62,101 nt of DNA from Liolophura sinensis (GCF_032854445.1 NW_027018187.1:1-62101); one strand, 5' to 3'; shown: positions 39,551-53,750, counted from the stretch's first letter. A program made the numbers and translations. Notes: a model not told the origin generated them from the letters alone.

Positions 39551-42500
39551 TTTCTCGTGACAAAATACGTCGGATTAGCCTCTTACCAGCAGCACTGGAA
39601 GAGTTTTTCCACTTTTGCATTTTTGCCTGGTCTTTTTGTTAATTGAAATCGGATACACTGTACTATGCACAATCGCGACTGGTCGTTACTATATTCAACT
39701 TTTAACTATACGTTATGTGCCCTTCTGTAGCCCAGAAGACGTCAAGTCTTTGGGCTAAGCCCATTTAACTCATCCAGCAATTGTCTTACTTTTAAGTCCA
39801 AGACAATCTCAATGTCTTTATCTACGTGTAGAAAAACCACACCGTTCGTACATAAAAAACACAATGTACTAGATACAGTCTGCTGTAAAAAGTACAACTG
39901 CTCACTGAACCACATCTATAAGGTTCTAATAGATGCGGAATTGGGCCAGGCATCGGCAGCTGTTTAAAAAATTGCAAATTTCCCTGGTTTCCATGGAGTA
40001 AGAGCCGTTGCTGGGCACGTGACTATGACATCAATGATCATTCAATTGTCGCTACAGCCAAAAGTATTGGTCGGAGAGCAACGCGGTTTGCACCATTCGA
40101 TTTCTCGTGACAAAATACGTCGGATTAGCCTCTTACCAGCAGCACTGGAACAGTTTTTCCACTTTTGCATTTTTGCCTGGTCTTTTTGTTAATTGAAATC
40201 GGATACACTGTACTATGCACAATCGCGACTGGTCGTTACTATATTCAACTTTTAACTATACGTTATGTGCCCTTCGGTAGCCCAGAAGACGTCAAATCTT
40301 TGGGCTAAGCCCATTTAACTCATCCAGCAATTGTCTTACTTTTAAGTCCAAGACAATCTCAATGTCTTTATCTACGTGTAGAAAAACCACACCATTCGTA
40401 CATAAAAAAACACAATGTACTAGATACAGTCTGCTGTAAAAAGTACAACTGATCACTGACGCACATCTATAAGGTTCTAAAAGATGCGGAAATGGCCCAG
40501 GCATCGGCAGCTGTTTAAAAAATTGCAAATTTCCCTGGTTTCCATGGAGTAAGAGCCGTTGCTGGGCACGTGACTATGACATCAATGATCATTCAATTGT
40601 GGCTACAGCCAAAAGTATTGGTCGGAGAGCAACGCGGTTTGCACCATTCGATTTCTCGTGACAAAATACGTCGGATTAGCCTCTTACCAGCAGCACTGGA
40701 ACAGGTTTTCCACTTTTGCATTTTTGCCTGGTCTTTTTGTTAATTGAAATCGGATACACTGTACTATGCACAATCGCGACTGGTCGTTACTATATTCAAC
40801 TTTTAACTATACGTTATGTGCCCTTCGGTAGCCCAGAAGACGTCAAATCTTTGGGCTAAGCCCATTTAACTCATCCAGCAATTGTCTTACTTTTAAGTCC
40901 AAGACAATCTCAAAGTCTTTATCTACGTGTAGAAAAACCACACCATTCGTACATAAAAAACACAATGTACTAGATACAGTCTGCTGTAAAAAGTACAACT
41001 GATCACTGAACCACATCTATAAGGTTCTAATAGATGCGGAATTGGGCCAGGCATCGACAGCTGTTTAAAAAATTGCAAATTTCCCTGGTTTCCATGGAGT
41101 AAGAGCCGTTGCTGGGCACGTGACTATGACATCAATGATCATTCAATTGTCGCTACAGCCAAAAGTATTGGTCGGAGAGCAACGCGGTTTGCACCATTCG
41201 ATTTCTCGTGACAAAATACGTCGGATTAGCATCTTATCAGCAGCACTGGAACAGTTTTTCCACTTTTGCATTTTTGCCTGGTCTTTTTGTTAATTTGAAA
41301 TCGGATACAATCTACTATGTACAATCGCGACTGGTCATTACTATATTCAACTTTTGACTATAAGTTATGTGCCCTTCTGTAGCCCAGAAGACGTCAAATC
41401 TTTGGGCTAAGCCCATTTAACTCACCCAGCAATTATCTTACTTTTAAGTCCAAGACAATCTCAATGTCTTTATCTACGTGTAGAAAAACCACACCATTCG
41501 TACATAAAAAACACAATGTACTAGATACAGTCTGCTGTAAAAAGTACAACTGATAACTGAACCACATCTATAAGGTTCTAATAGATGCGCAATTGGGCCA
41601 GGCATCGGCAGCTGTTAAAAAATTGCATATTTCACTGGTTTCTATGGAGTAAGAGCCGTTGCTGTGCACGTGACTATGACATCAATGATCATTCAATTGT
41701 CGCTACAGCCAAAAGTATTGGTCGGAGAGCAACGCGGTTTGCACCATTCGATTTCTCGTGACAAAATACGTCGGATTAGCCTCTTACCAGTAGCACTGGA
41801 ACAGTTTTTCCACTTTTGCATTTTTGCCTGGTCTTTTTGTTAATTGAAATCGGCTACACTGTACTATGTACAATCGCGACTGGTCATTATTATATTCAAC
41901 TTTTGACTATAAGTTATGTGCCCTTCGGTAGCCCAGAAGACGTCAAATCTTTGGGCTAAACCCATTAAACTCACCCAGCAATTGTCTTACTTCTAAGTCC
42001 AAGACAATCTCAATGTCTTTATCTACGTGTAGAAAAACCACACCATTTGTACATAAAAAACACAATGTACTAGATACAGTCTGCTGTAAAAAGTACAACT
42101 GATCACTGACCCACATCAATAAGGTTCTAAAAGATGCGGAATTGGCCCAGGCATCGGCAGCTGTTAAAAAATTGCATATTTCCCTGGTTTCCATGGAGTA
42201 AGAGCCGTTGCTGGGCACGTGACTATGACATCAATGATCATTCAATTGTCGCTACAGCCAAAAGTATTGGTCGGAGAGCAACGCGGTTTGCACCATTCGA
42301 TTTCTCGTGACAAAATACGTCGGATTAGCCTCTTACCAGTAGCACTGGAAGAGTTTTTTCCACTTTTGCATTTTTGCCTGGTCTTTTTGTTAATTGAAAT
42401 CGGCTACACTGTACTATGTACAATCGCGACTGGTCATTATTATATTCAACTTTTGACTATATGTTATGTGCCCTTCGGTAGCCCAGAAGACGTCAAATCT

Positions 42501-43400
42501 TTGGGCTAAACCCATTAAACTCACCCAGCAATTGTCTTACTTTTAAGTCCAAGACAATCTCAATGTCTTTATCTACGTGTAGAAAAACCACACCATTCGT
42601 ACATAAAAAACACAATGTACTAGATACAGTCTGCTGTAAAAAGTACAACTGATCACTGAACCACATCTATAAGGTTCTAATAGATGCGGAATTGGGCCAG
42701 GCATCGGCAGGTGTTAAAAAATTGCATATTTCCCTGGTTTCCATGGAGTAAGAGCCGTTGCTGGGCACGTGACTATGACATCACTGATCATTCAATTGTC
42801 GCTACAGCCAAAAGTATTGGTCGGAGAGCAACGCGGTTTGCACCATTCGATTTCTCGTGACAAAATACGTCGGATTAGTTTCTTACCAGTAGCACTGGAA
42901 CAGTTTTTCCACTTTTGCATTTTTGCCTGGTCTTTCTGTTAATTGAAATCGGATACACTGTACTATGTACAATCGCGACTGGTCATTATTATATTCAACT
43001 TTTGACTATATGTTATGTGCCCTTCGGTAGCCCAGAAGACGTCAAATCTTTGGGCTAAACCCATTAAACTCACCCAGCAATTGTCTTACTTCTAAGTCCA
43101 AGACAATCTCAATGTCTTTATCTACGTGTAGAAAAACCACACCATTTGTACATAAAAAACACAATGTACTAGATACAGTCTGCTGTAAAAAGTACAACTG
43201 ATCACTGACCCACATCAATAAGGTTCTAATAGATGCGGAATTGGCCCAGGCATCGGCAGCTGTTTAAAAAATTGCAAATTTCCCTGGTTTCCATGGAGTA
43301 AGAGCCGTTGCTGGGCACGTGACTATGACATCAATGATCATTCAATTGTCGCTACAGCCAAAAGTATTGGTCGGAGAGCAACGCGGTTTGCACCATTCGA
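39551..43400 (+). repeat. Heptameric higher-order repeat, copy 2 (3-3-3-1-2b-2b-2b)
   Basis: Units start at 39551, 40101, 40652, 41202, 41752, 42301 and 42851. The first four repeat the block at 35701 at an offset of 3850 bp, sharing GTCAAGTCTTTGG (near 39743), CTCAAAGTCTTT (near 40910), the CTGCTCACTG variant and GCATCTTATCAGC. The last three units differ in class from the first copy (2b-2b-2b instead of 2b-1-2b), so the two heptamers have diverged by exchange at their right ends. Confidence 0.87.
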
Positions 43401-46400
43401 TTTCTCGTGACAAAATACGTCGGATTAGCCTCTTACCAGCAGCACTGGAACAGTTTTTACACTTTTGCATTTTTGCCTGGTCTTTTTGTTAATTGAAATC
43501 GGATACACTCTACCATGCGAAATCGCGACTGGTCGTTACTATATTCAACTTTTAACTATACGTTATGTGCCCTTCGGTAGCCCAGAAGACGTCAAATCTT
43601 TGGGCTAAGCCCATTTAACTCATCCAGCAATTGTCTTACTTTTAAGTCCAAGACAATCTCAATGTCTTTATCTACGTGTAGAAAAAACCACACCATTCGT
43701 ACATAAAAAAACACAATGTACTAGATACAGTCTGCTGTAAAAAGTACAACTGATCACTGAACCACATCTATAAGGTTCTAATAGATGCGGAATTGGGCCA
43801 GGCATCGGCAGCTGTTTAAAAAATTGCAAATTTCCCTGGTTTCCATGGAGTAAGAGCCGTTGCTGGGCACGTGACTATGACATCAATAATCATTCAATTG
43901 TCGCTACAGCCAAAAGTATTAGTCGGAGAGCAACGCGGTTTGCACCATTCGATTTCTCGTGACAAAATACGTCGGATTAGCCTCTTACCAGCAGCACTGG
44001 AACAGTTTTTCCACTTTTGCATTTTTGCCTGGTCTTTTTGTTAATTGAAATCGGATACACTGTACTATGCACAATCGCGACTGGTCGTTACTATATTCAA
44101 CTTTTAACTATACGTTATGTGCCCTTCGGTAGCCCAGAAGACGTCAAATCTTTGGGCTAAGCCCATTTAACTCACCCAGCAATTGTCTTACTTTTAAGTC
44201 CAAGACAATCTCAATGTCTTTATCTACGTGTAGAAAAACCACACCATTCGTACATAAAAAACACAATGTACTAGATACAGTCTGCTGTAAAAAGTACAAC
44301 TGATCACTGAACCACATCTATAAGGTTCTAATAGATGCGGAATTGGGCCAGGCATCGGCAGCTGTTAAAAAATTGCATATTTCCCTGGTTTCCATGGAGT
44401 AAGAGCCGTTGCTGGGCACGTGACTATGACATCAATAATCATTCAATTGTCGCTACAGCCAAAAGTATTGGTCGGAGAGCAACGCGGTTTGCACCATTCG
44501 ATTTCTCGTGACAAAATACGTCGGATTAGCCTCTTACCAGCAGCACTGGAACAGTTTTTCCACTTTTGCATTTTTCCCTGGTCTTTTTGTTAATTGAAAT
44601 CGGATACACTGTACTATGCACAATCGCGACTGGTCGTTACTATATTCAACTTTTAACTATACGTTATGTGCCCTTCGGTAGCCCAGAAGACGTCAAATCT
44701 TTGGGCTAAGCCCATTTAACTCATCCAGCAATTGTCTTACTTTTAAGTCCAAGACAATTCAATGTCTTTACTACGTGTAGAAAAACCACACCATTCGTAC
44801 ATAAAAAACACAATGTACTAGATACAGTCTGCTGTAAAAAGTACAACTGATCACTGACGCACATCAATAAGGTTCTAAAAGATGCGGAAATGGCCAGGCA
44901 TCGGCAGCTGTTTAAAAAATTGCAAATTTCCCTGGTTTCCATGGAGTAAGAGCCGTTGCTGGGCACGTGACTATGACATCAATGATCATTCAATTGTCGC
45001 TACAGCCAAAAGTATTGGTCGGAGAGCAACGCAGTTTGCACCATTCGATTTCTCGTCACAAAATACGTCGGATTAGCCCCTTACCAGGAGCACTGGAAAC
45101 AGTTTTTCCACTTTGCATTTTTGCTTGGTCTTTTTGTTAATTTGAAATCGGATACAAACTACTATGTACAATCGCGACTGGTCATTACTATATTCAACTT
45201 TTGACTGTAAGTTATGTGCCCTTCTGTAGCCCAGAAGACGTCAAATCTTTGGGCTAAGCCCATTTAACTCACCCAGCAATTGTCCTTACTTTTAAGTCCA
45301 AGACAATCTCAATGTCTTTATCTACGTGTAGAAAAACCACACCATTCGTACATAAAAAACACAATGTACTAGATACAGTCTGCTGTAAAAAGTACAACTG
45401 ATCACTGACGCACATCAATAAGGTTCTAAAAGATGCGGAAATGGCCCAGGCATCGGCAGCTGTTTAAAAAATTGCAAATTTCCCTGGTTTCCATGGAGTA
45501 AGAGCCGTTGCTGGGCACGTGACTATGACATCAATGATCATTCAATTGTGGCTACAGCCAAAAGTATTGGTCGGAGAGCAACGCGGTTTGCACCATTCGA
45601 TTTCTCGTGACAAAATACGTCGGATTAGCCTCTTACCAGCACCACTGGAACAGTTTTTCCACTTTTGCATTTTTGCCTGGTCTTTTTGTTAATTTGAAAT
45701 CGGATACAATCTACTATGTACAATCGCGACTGGTCATTACTATATTCAACTTTTGACTATAAGTTATGTGCCCTTCTGTAGCCCAGAAGACGTCAAATCT
45801 TTGGGCTAAGCCCATTTAACTCACCCAGCAATTGTCTTACTTTTAAGTCCAAGACAATCTCAATGTCTTTATCTACGTGTAGAAAAACCACACCATTCGT
45901 ACATAAAAAACACAATGTACTAGATACAGTCTGCTGTAAAAAGTACAACTGATCACTGAACCACATCTATAAGGTTCTAATAGATGCGGAATTGGGCCAG
46001 GCATCGGCAGCTGTTAAAAAATTGCATATTTCCCTGGTTTCCATGGAGTAAGAGCCGTTGCTGGGCACGTGACTATGACATCAATAATCATTCAATTGTC
46101 GCTACAGCCAAAAGTATTGGTCGGAGAGCAACGCGGTTTGCACTATTCGATTTCTCGTGACAAAATACGTCGGTTTAGCCTCTTACCAGCAGCACTGGAA
46201 CAGTTTTTCCACTTTTGCATTTTTGCCTGGTCTTTTTGTTAATGGAAATCGGCTACACTGTACTATGTACAATCGCGACTGGTCATTATTATATTCAACT
46301 TTTGACTATAAGTTATGTGCCCTTCGGTAGCCCAGAAGACGTCAAATCTTTGGGCTAAGCCCATTTAACTCATCCAGCAATTGTCTTACTTCTAAGTCCA

Positions 46401-46700
46401 AGACAATCTGAATGTCTTTATCTACGTGTAGAAAAACCACACCATTCGTACATAAAAAACACAATGTACTAGATACAGTCTGCTGTAAAAAGTACAACTG
46501 ATCACTGAACCACATCAATAAGGTTCTAAAAGATGCAGAATTGGCCCAGGCATCGGCAGCTGTTTAAAAAATTGCAAGTTTCCCTGGTTTCCATGGAGAA
46601 AGAGCCGTTGCTGGGCACGTGACTATGACATCAATGATCATTCAATTGTCGCTACAGCCAAAAGTATTGGTTGGAGAGCAACGCGGTTTGCACCATTCGA
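43401..46700 (+). repeat. Monomers 80-85 (3-3-3-1-1-2b)
   Basis: Units start at 43401, 43953, 44502, 45049, 45601 and 46151. The first carries an unusual ACACTCTACCATGCG, shared with later units at 53751, 57269 and 59139. The unit at 46151 introduces AATGGAAATCGG and is followed by GGAGAAAGAGCC, both of which mark the right-hand higher-order repeats. The stretch from about 44750 to 45300 has several one-base losses and gains, such as CAATTCAATG, TTTACTACG and GTCCTTACT. Confidence 0.85.
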
Positions 46701-47474
46701 TTTCTCGTCACAAAATACGTCGAATTAGTCTCTTACCAGCAGCACTGGAACAGTTTTTCCACTTTTGCATTTTTGCCTGGTCTTTTTGTTAATTGAAATC
46801 GGATACACTGTACTATGCACAATCGCGACTGGTCGTTACTATATTCAACTTTTAACTATACGTTATGTGCCCTTCGGTAGCCCAGAAGACGTCAAATCTT
46901 TGGGCTAAGCCCATTTAACTCATCCAGCAATTGTCTTGCTTTTAAGTCCAAGACAATCTCAATGTCTTTATCTACGTGTAGAAAAACCACACCATTTGTA
47001 CATAAAAAACACAAGGTACTAGATACAGTCTGCTGTAAAAAGAACAACTGATCACTGAACCACATCAATAAGGTTCTAAAAGATGCGGAATTGGCCCAGG
47101 CATCGGCAGCTGTTTAAAAAATTGCAAATTTCCCTGGTTTCCATGGAGTAAGAGCCGTTGCTGGGCACGTGACAAGACAATCTCAATGTCTTTATCTACG
47201 TGTAGAAAAACCACACCATTCGTACATAAAAAACACAATGTACTAGATACAGTCTGCTGTAAAAAGTACAACTGATCACTGACGCACATCAATAAGGTTC
47301 TAAAAGATGCGGAAATGGTCCAGGCATCGGCAGCTGTTTAAAAAATTGCAAATTTCCCTGGTTTCCATGGAGTAAGAGCCGTTGCTGGGCACGTGACTAT
47401 GACATCAATGATCATTCAATTGTCGCTACAGCCAAAAGTATTAGTAGGAGAGCAACGCGGTTTGCACCATTCGA
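46701..47474 (+). repeat. Composite unit: type 3 monomer fused to a truncated monomer, copy 1
   Basis: The unit follows the normal monomer for 473 bp, to CACGTGAC at 47173, then jumps to AAGACAATCTC, which normally lies 326 bp further on. It continues for 301 bp to the next anchor. The deleted stretch removes the last 77 bp of one monomer and the first 249 bp of the next, including an anchor and the T-tracts. Only about one base of microhomology is visible at the join. The same junction recurs at 53449, 56968 and 58837. Confidence 0.93.
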
Positions 47475-50400
47475 TTTCTCGTCACAAAATACGTCGGATT
47501 AGCCTCTTACCAGCAGCACTGGAACAGTTTTTCCACTTTTGCATTTTTGCCTGGTCTTTTTGTTAATTGAAATCGGCTACACTGTACTATGCACAATCGC
47601 GACTGGTCGTTACTATATTCAACTTTTAACTATACGTTATGTGCCCTTCTGTAGCCCAGAAGACGTCAAATCTTTGGGCTAAGCCCATTTAACTCACCCA
47701 GCAATTGTCTTACTTTTAAGTCCAAGACAATCTCAATGTCTTTATCTACGTGTAGAAAAACCACACCATTCGTACATAAAAAACACAATGTACTAGATAC
47801 AGTCTGCTGTAAAAAGTACAACTGATCACTGAACCACATCTATAAGGTTCTAATAGATGCGGAATTGGGCCAGGCATCGGCAGCTGTTAAAAAATTGCAA
47901 ATTTCCCTGGTTTCCATGGAGTAAGAGCCGTTGCTGGGCACGTGACTATGACATCAATAATCATTCAATTGTCGCTACAGCCAAAAGTATTGGTCGGAGA
48001 GCAACGCGGTTTGCACCATTCGATTTCTCGTGACAAAATACGTCGGATTAGCCTCTTACCAGCAGCACTGGAACAGTTTTTCCACTTTTGCATTTTTGCC
48101 TGGTCTTTTTGTTAATTGAAATCGGATACACTGTACTATGCACAATCGCGACTGGTCGTTACTATATTCAACTTTTAACTATACGTTATGTGCCCTTCGG
48201 TATCCCAGAAGACGTCAAATCTTTGGGCTAAGCCCATTTAACTCATCCAGCAATTGTCTTACTTTTAAGTCCAAGACAATCTCAATGTCTTTATCTACGT
48301 GTAGAAAAACCACACCATTCGTACATAAAAAACACAATGTACTAGATACAGTCTGCTGTAAAAAGTACAACTGATCACTGACGCACATCAATAAGGTTCT
48401 AAAAGATGCGGAAATGGCCCAGGCATCGGCAGCTGTTTAAAAAATTGCAAATTTCCCTGGTTTCCATGGAGTAAGAGCCGTTGCTGGGCACGTGACTATG
48501 ACATCAATGATCATTCAATTGTGGCTACAGCCAAAAGTATTGGTCGGAGAGCAACGCGGTTTGCACCATTCGATTTCTCGTGACAAAATACGTCGGATTA
48601 GCCTCTTACCAGCAGCACTGGAACAGTTTTTTCCACTTTTGCATTTTTGCCTGGTCTTTTTGTTAATTTGAAATCGGATACAATCTACTATGTACAATCG
48701 CGACTGGTCATTACTATATTCAACTTTTGACTATAAGTTATGTGCCCTTCTGTAGCCCAGAAGACGTCAAATCTTTGGGCTAAGCCCATTTAACTCACCC
48801 AGCAATTGTCTTACTTTTAAGTCCAAGACAATCTCAATGTCTTTATCTACGTGTAGAAAAACCCACACCATTCGTACATAAAAAACACAATCTACTAGAT
48901 ACAGTCTGCTGTAAAAAGTACAACTGATCACTGAACCACATCTATAAGGTTCTAATAGATGCGGAATTGGGCCAGGCATCGGCAGCTGTTAAAAAATTGC
49001 ATATTTCCCTGGTTTCCATGGAGTAAGAGCCGTTGCTGGGCACGTGACTATGACATCAATGATCATTCAATTGTCGCTACAGCCAAAAGTATTGGTCGGA
49101 GAGCAACGCAGTTTGCACCATTCGATTTCTCGTCACAAAATACGTCGGATTAGCCTCTTACCAGCAGCACTGGAACAGTTTTTCCACTTTTGCATTTTTG
49201 CCTGGTCTTTTTGTTAATTTGAAATCGGATACAAACTACTATGTACAATCGCGACTGGTCATTACTATATTCAACTTTTGACTGTAAGTTATGTGCCCTT
49301 CTGTAGCCCAGAAGACGTCAAATCTTTGGGCTAAGCCCATTTAACTCACCCAGCAATTGTCTTACTTTTAAGTCCAAGACAATCTCAATGTCTTTATCTA
49401 CGTGTAGAAAAACCACACCATTCGTACATACAAAACACAATGTACTAGATACAGTCTGCTGTAAAAAGTACAACTGATCACTGACGCACATCAATAAGGT
49501 TCTAAAAGATGCGGAAATGGCCCAGGCATCGGCAGCTGTTTAAAAAAATTGCAAATTTCCCTGGTTTCCATGGAGTAAGAGCCGTTGCTGGGCACGTGAC
49601 TATGACATCAATGATCATTCAATTGTGGCTACAGCCAAAAGTATTGGTCGGAGAGCAACGCGGTTTGCACCATTCGATTTCTCGTCACAAAATACGTCGG
49701 ATTAGCCTCTTACCAGCAGCACTGGAACAGTTTTTCCACTTTTGCATTTTTGCCTGGTCTTTTTGTTAATTTGAAATCGGATACAATCTACTATGTACAA
49801 TCGCGACTGGTCATTACTATATTCAACTTTTGACTATAAGTTATGTGCCCTTCGGTAGCCCAGAAGACGTCAAATCTTTGGGCTAAGCCCATTTAACTCA
49901 CCCAGCAATTGTCTTACTTTTAAGTCCAAGACAATCTCAATGTCTTTATCTACGTGTAGAAAAACCACACCATTCGTACATAAAAAACACAATCTACTAG
50001 ATACAGTCTGCTGTAAAAAGTACAACTGATCACTGAACCACATCTATAAGGTTCTAATAGATGCGGAATTGGGCCAGGCATCGGCAGCTGTTAAAAATTG
50101 CATATTTCCCTGGTTTCCATGGAGTAAGAGCCGTTGCTGGGCACGTGACTATGACATCAATGATCATTCAATTGTGGCTACAGCCAAAAGTATTGGTCGG
50201 AGAGCAACGCGGTTTGCCACTATTCGATTTCTCGTGACAAAATACGTCGGATTAGCCTCTTACCAGCAGCACTGGAACAGTTTTTTCCACTTTTGCATTT
50301 TTGCCTGGTCTTTTTGTTAATGGAAATCGGCTACACTGTACTATGTACAATCGCGGACTGGTCATTATTATATTCAACTTTTGACTATAAGTTATGTGCC

Positions 50401-50779
50401 CTTCGGTAGCCCAGAAGACGTCAAATCTTTGGGCTAAGCCCATTTAACTCATCCAGCAATTGTCTTACTTCTAAGTCCAAGACAATCTCAATGTCTTTAT
50501 CTACGTGTAGAAAAAACCACACCATTTGTACATAAAAAAACACAATGTACTAGATACAGTCTGCTGTAAAAAGTACAACTGATCACTGAACCACATCATA
50601 AGGTTCTAAAAGATGCAGAATTGGCCCAGGCATCGGCAGCTGTTTAAAAAATTGCAAGTTTCCCTGGTTTCCATGGAGAAAGAGCGTTGCTGGGCACGTG
50701 ACTATGACATCAATTGATCATTCAATAGTCGCTACAGCCAAAAGTATTGGTTGGAGAGCAACGCGGTTGCACCATTCGA
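46701..50779 (+). repeat. Higher-order repeat block, monomers 86-92 (3t-3-3-1-1-1-2b)
   Basis: Units start at 46701, 47475, 48024, 48574, 49126, 49678 and 50228, about 4079 bp in total. The first is the composite with the 326-bp deletion. The last is the AATGGAAATCGG type 2b followed by GGAGAAAGAGC. The unit at 49126 carries ACAAACTACTATG and GACTGTAAG, shared with 45049. From about 50090 onward, one-base indels become frequent. Confidence 0.85.
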
Positions 50780-52976
50780 TTTCTCGTGACAAAATACGTC
50801 GAATTAGTCTCTTACCAGCAGCACTGGAACAGTTTTCCACTTTTGCATTTTTGCCTGGTCTTTTGTTAATTGAAATCGGATACACTGTACTATGCACAAT
50901 CGCGACTGGTCGTTACTATATTCAACTTTTAACTATACGTTATGTGCCCCTTCGGTAGCCCAGAAGACGTCAAATCTTTGGGCTAAGCCCATTTGACTCA
51001 CCCAGCAATTGTCTTACTTTTAAGTCCAAGACAATCTCAATGTCCTTTATCTACGTGTAGAAAAACCACACCATTCGTACATAAAAAACACAATGTACTA
51101 GATACAGTCTGCTGTAAAAAGTACAACTGATCACTGAACCACATCTATAAGGTTCTAATAGATGCGAAATGGCCAGGCATCGGCAGCTGTTTAAAAAATT
51201 GCAAATTCCTTGGTTTCCATGGAGTAAGAGCCGTTGCTGGGCACGTGACTATGACATCAATGATCATTCAATTGTCGCTACAGCAAAAGTATTGGTCGGA
51301 GAGCAACGCAGTTTGCACCATTCGATTTCTCGTCACAAAAATACGTCGGTTAGCCTCTTACCAGCAGCACTGGAACAGTTTTTCCACTTTTGCATTTTTG
51401 CCTGGTCTTTTTGTTAATTTGAAATCGGATACAAACTACTATGTACAATCGCGACTGGTCATTACTATATTCAACTTTTGACTCTAAGTTATGTGCCCTT
51501 CTGTAGCCCAGAAGACGTCAAATCTTTGGGCTAAGCCCATTTAACTCACCCAGCAATTGTCTTACTTTTAAGTCCAAGACAATCTCAATGTCTTTATCTA
51601 CGTGTAGAAAAACCACACCATTCGTACATAAAAAACACAATGTACTAGATACAGTCTGCTGTAAAAAGTACAACTGATCACTGACGCACATCAATAAGGT
51701 TCTAAAAGATGCGGAAATGGCCCAGGCATCGGCAGCTGTTTAAAAAATTGCAAATTTCCCTGGTTTCCATGGAGTAAGAGCCGTTGCTGGGCACGTGACT
51801 ATGACATCAATGATCATTCAATTGTGGCTACAGCCAAAAGTATTGGTCGGAGAGCAACGCGGTTTGCACCATTCGATTTCTCGTGACAAAATACGTCGGA
51901 TTAGCCTCTTACCAGCAGCACTGGAACAGTTTTTCCACTTTTGCATTTTTGCCTGGTCTTTTTGTTAATTTGAAATCGGATACAATCTACTATGTACAAT
52001 CGCGACTGGTCATTACTATATTCAACTTTTGACTATAAGTTATGTGCCCTTCGGTAGCCCAGAAGACGTCAAATCTTTGGGCTAAGCCCATTTAACTCAC
52101 CCAGCAATTGTCTTACTTTTAAGTCGAAGACAATCTCAATGTCTTTATCTACGTGTAGAAAAACCACACCATTCGTACATAAAAAACACAATCTACTAGA
52201 TACAGTCTGCTGTAAAAAGTACAACTGATCACTGAACCACATCTATAAGGTTCTAATAGATGCGGAATTGGGCCAGGCATCGGCAGCTGTTAAAAAATTG
52301 CATATTTCCCTGGTTTCCATGGAGTAAGAGCCGTTGCTGGGCACGTGACTATGACATCAATGATCATTCAATTGTGGCTACAGCCAAAAGTATTGGTCGG
52401 AGAGCAACGCGGTTTGCACTATTCGATTTCTCGTGACAAAATACGTCGGATTAGCCTCTTACCAGCAGCACTGGAACAGTTTTTCCACTTTTGCATTTTT
52501 GCCTGGTCTTTTTGTTAATGGAAATCGGCTACACTGTACTATGTACAATCGCGACTGGTCATTATTATATTCAACTTTTGACTATAAGTTATGTGCCCTT
52601 CGGTAGCCCAGAAGACGTCAAATCTTTGGGCTAAGCCCATTTAACTCATCCAGCAATTGTCTTACTTCTAAGTCCAAGACAATCTCAATGTCTTTATCTA
52701 CGTGTAGAAAAACCACACCATTTGTACATAAAAAACACAATGTACTAGATACAGTCTGCTGTAAAAAGTACAACTGATCACTGAACCACATCAATAAGGT
52801 TCCAAAAGATGCAGAATTGGCCCAGGCATCGGCAGCTGTTTAAAAAATTGCAAGTTTCCCTGGTTTCCATGGAGAAAGAGCCGTTGCTGGGCACGTGACT
52901 ATGACATCAATGATCATTCAATAGTCGCTACAGCCAAAAGTATTGGTTGGAGAGCAACGCGGTTTGCACCATTCGA
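50780..52976 (+). repeat. Higher-order repeat block, monomers 93-96 (3-1-1-2b)
   Basis: Units start at 50780, 51326, 51877 and 52427. The first begins like the composite-bearing units (ACGTCGAATTAGTC) but lacks the 326-bp deletion and the CATTTGTAC and AAGAACAAC variants that go with it, so it is recombinant. The following 1-1-2b trio repeats 45049-46700 and 49126-50779. The stretch to about 51350 is indel-rich; after that it is clean. Confidence 0.84.
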
Positions 52977-53750
52977 TTTCTCGTCACAAAATACGTCGAA
53001 TTAGTCTCTTACCAGCAGCACTGGAACAGTTTTTCCACTTTTGCATTTTTGCCTGGTCTTTTTGTTAATTGAAATCGGATACACTGTACTATGCACAATC
53101 GCGACTGGTCGTTACTATATTCAACTTTTAACTATACGTTATGTGCCCTTCGGTAGCCCAGAAGACGTCAAATCTTTGGGCTAAGCCCATTTAACTCATC
53201 CAGCAATTGTCTTGCTTTTAAGTCCAAGACAATCTCAATGTCTTTATCTACGTGTAGAAAAACCACACCATTTGTACATAAAAAACACAAGGTACTAGAT
53301 ACAGTCTGCTGTAAAAAGAACAACTGATCACTGAACCACATCAATAAGGTTCTAAAAGATGCGGAATTGGCCCAGGCATCGGCAGCTGTTTAAAAAATTG
53401 CAAATTTCCCTGGTTTCCATGGAGTAAGAGCCGTTGCTGGGCACGTGACAAGACAATCTCAATGTCTTTATCTACGTGTAGAAAAACCACACCATTCGTA
53501 CATAAAAAACACAATGTACTAGATACAGTCTGCTGTAAAAAGTACAACTGATCACTGACGCACATCAATAAAGTTCTAAAAGATGCGGAAATGGCCCAGG
53601 CATCGGCAGCTGTGTAAAAAATTGCAAATTTCCCTGGTTTCCATGGAGTAAGAGCCGTTGCTGGGCACGTGACTATGACATTAATGATCATTCAATTGTC
53701 GCTACAGCCAAAAGTATTGGTCGGAGAGCAACGCGGTTTGCACCATTCGA
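52977..53750 (+). repeat. Composite unit with 326-bp deletion, copy 2
   Basis: This unit is 774 bp long, with the junction CACGTGAC|AAGACAATC at 53449/53450. It matches the copy at 46701 in length and junction. It differs in a few bases, such as ATAAAGTTCTAAA and GCTGTGTAAAAA in the distal part, which also appear at 58368; ATAAAGTTCT is also at 56498. The right-hand copies are therefore closer to each other than to the copy at 46701. Confidence 0.92.

Noticed and set aside
46701-47474. Truncated unit as an insertion of foreign DNA
   Set aside because: Both sides of the join match normal monomer sequence in register. It is a deletion within the array, not an insertion.
53341-53691. 116-codon minus-strand frame across the deletion junction
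   Set aside because: It is created by the 326-bp deletion joining two stretches of satellite. The protein is a repeat of the same satellite-derived segment, not a gene.
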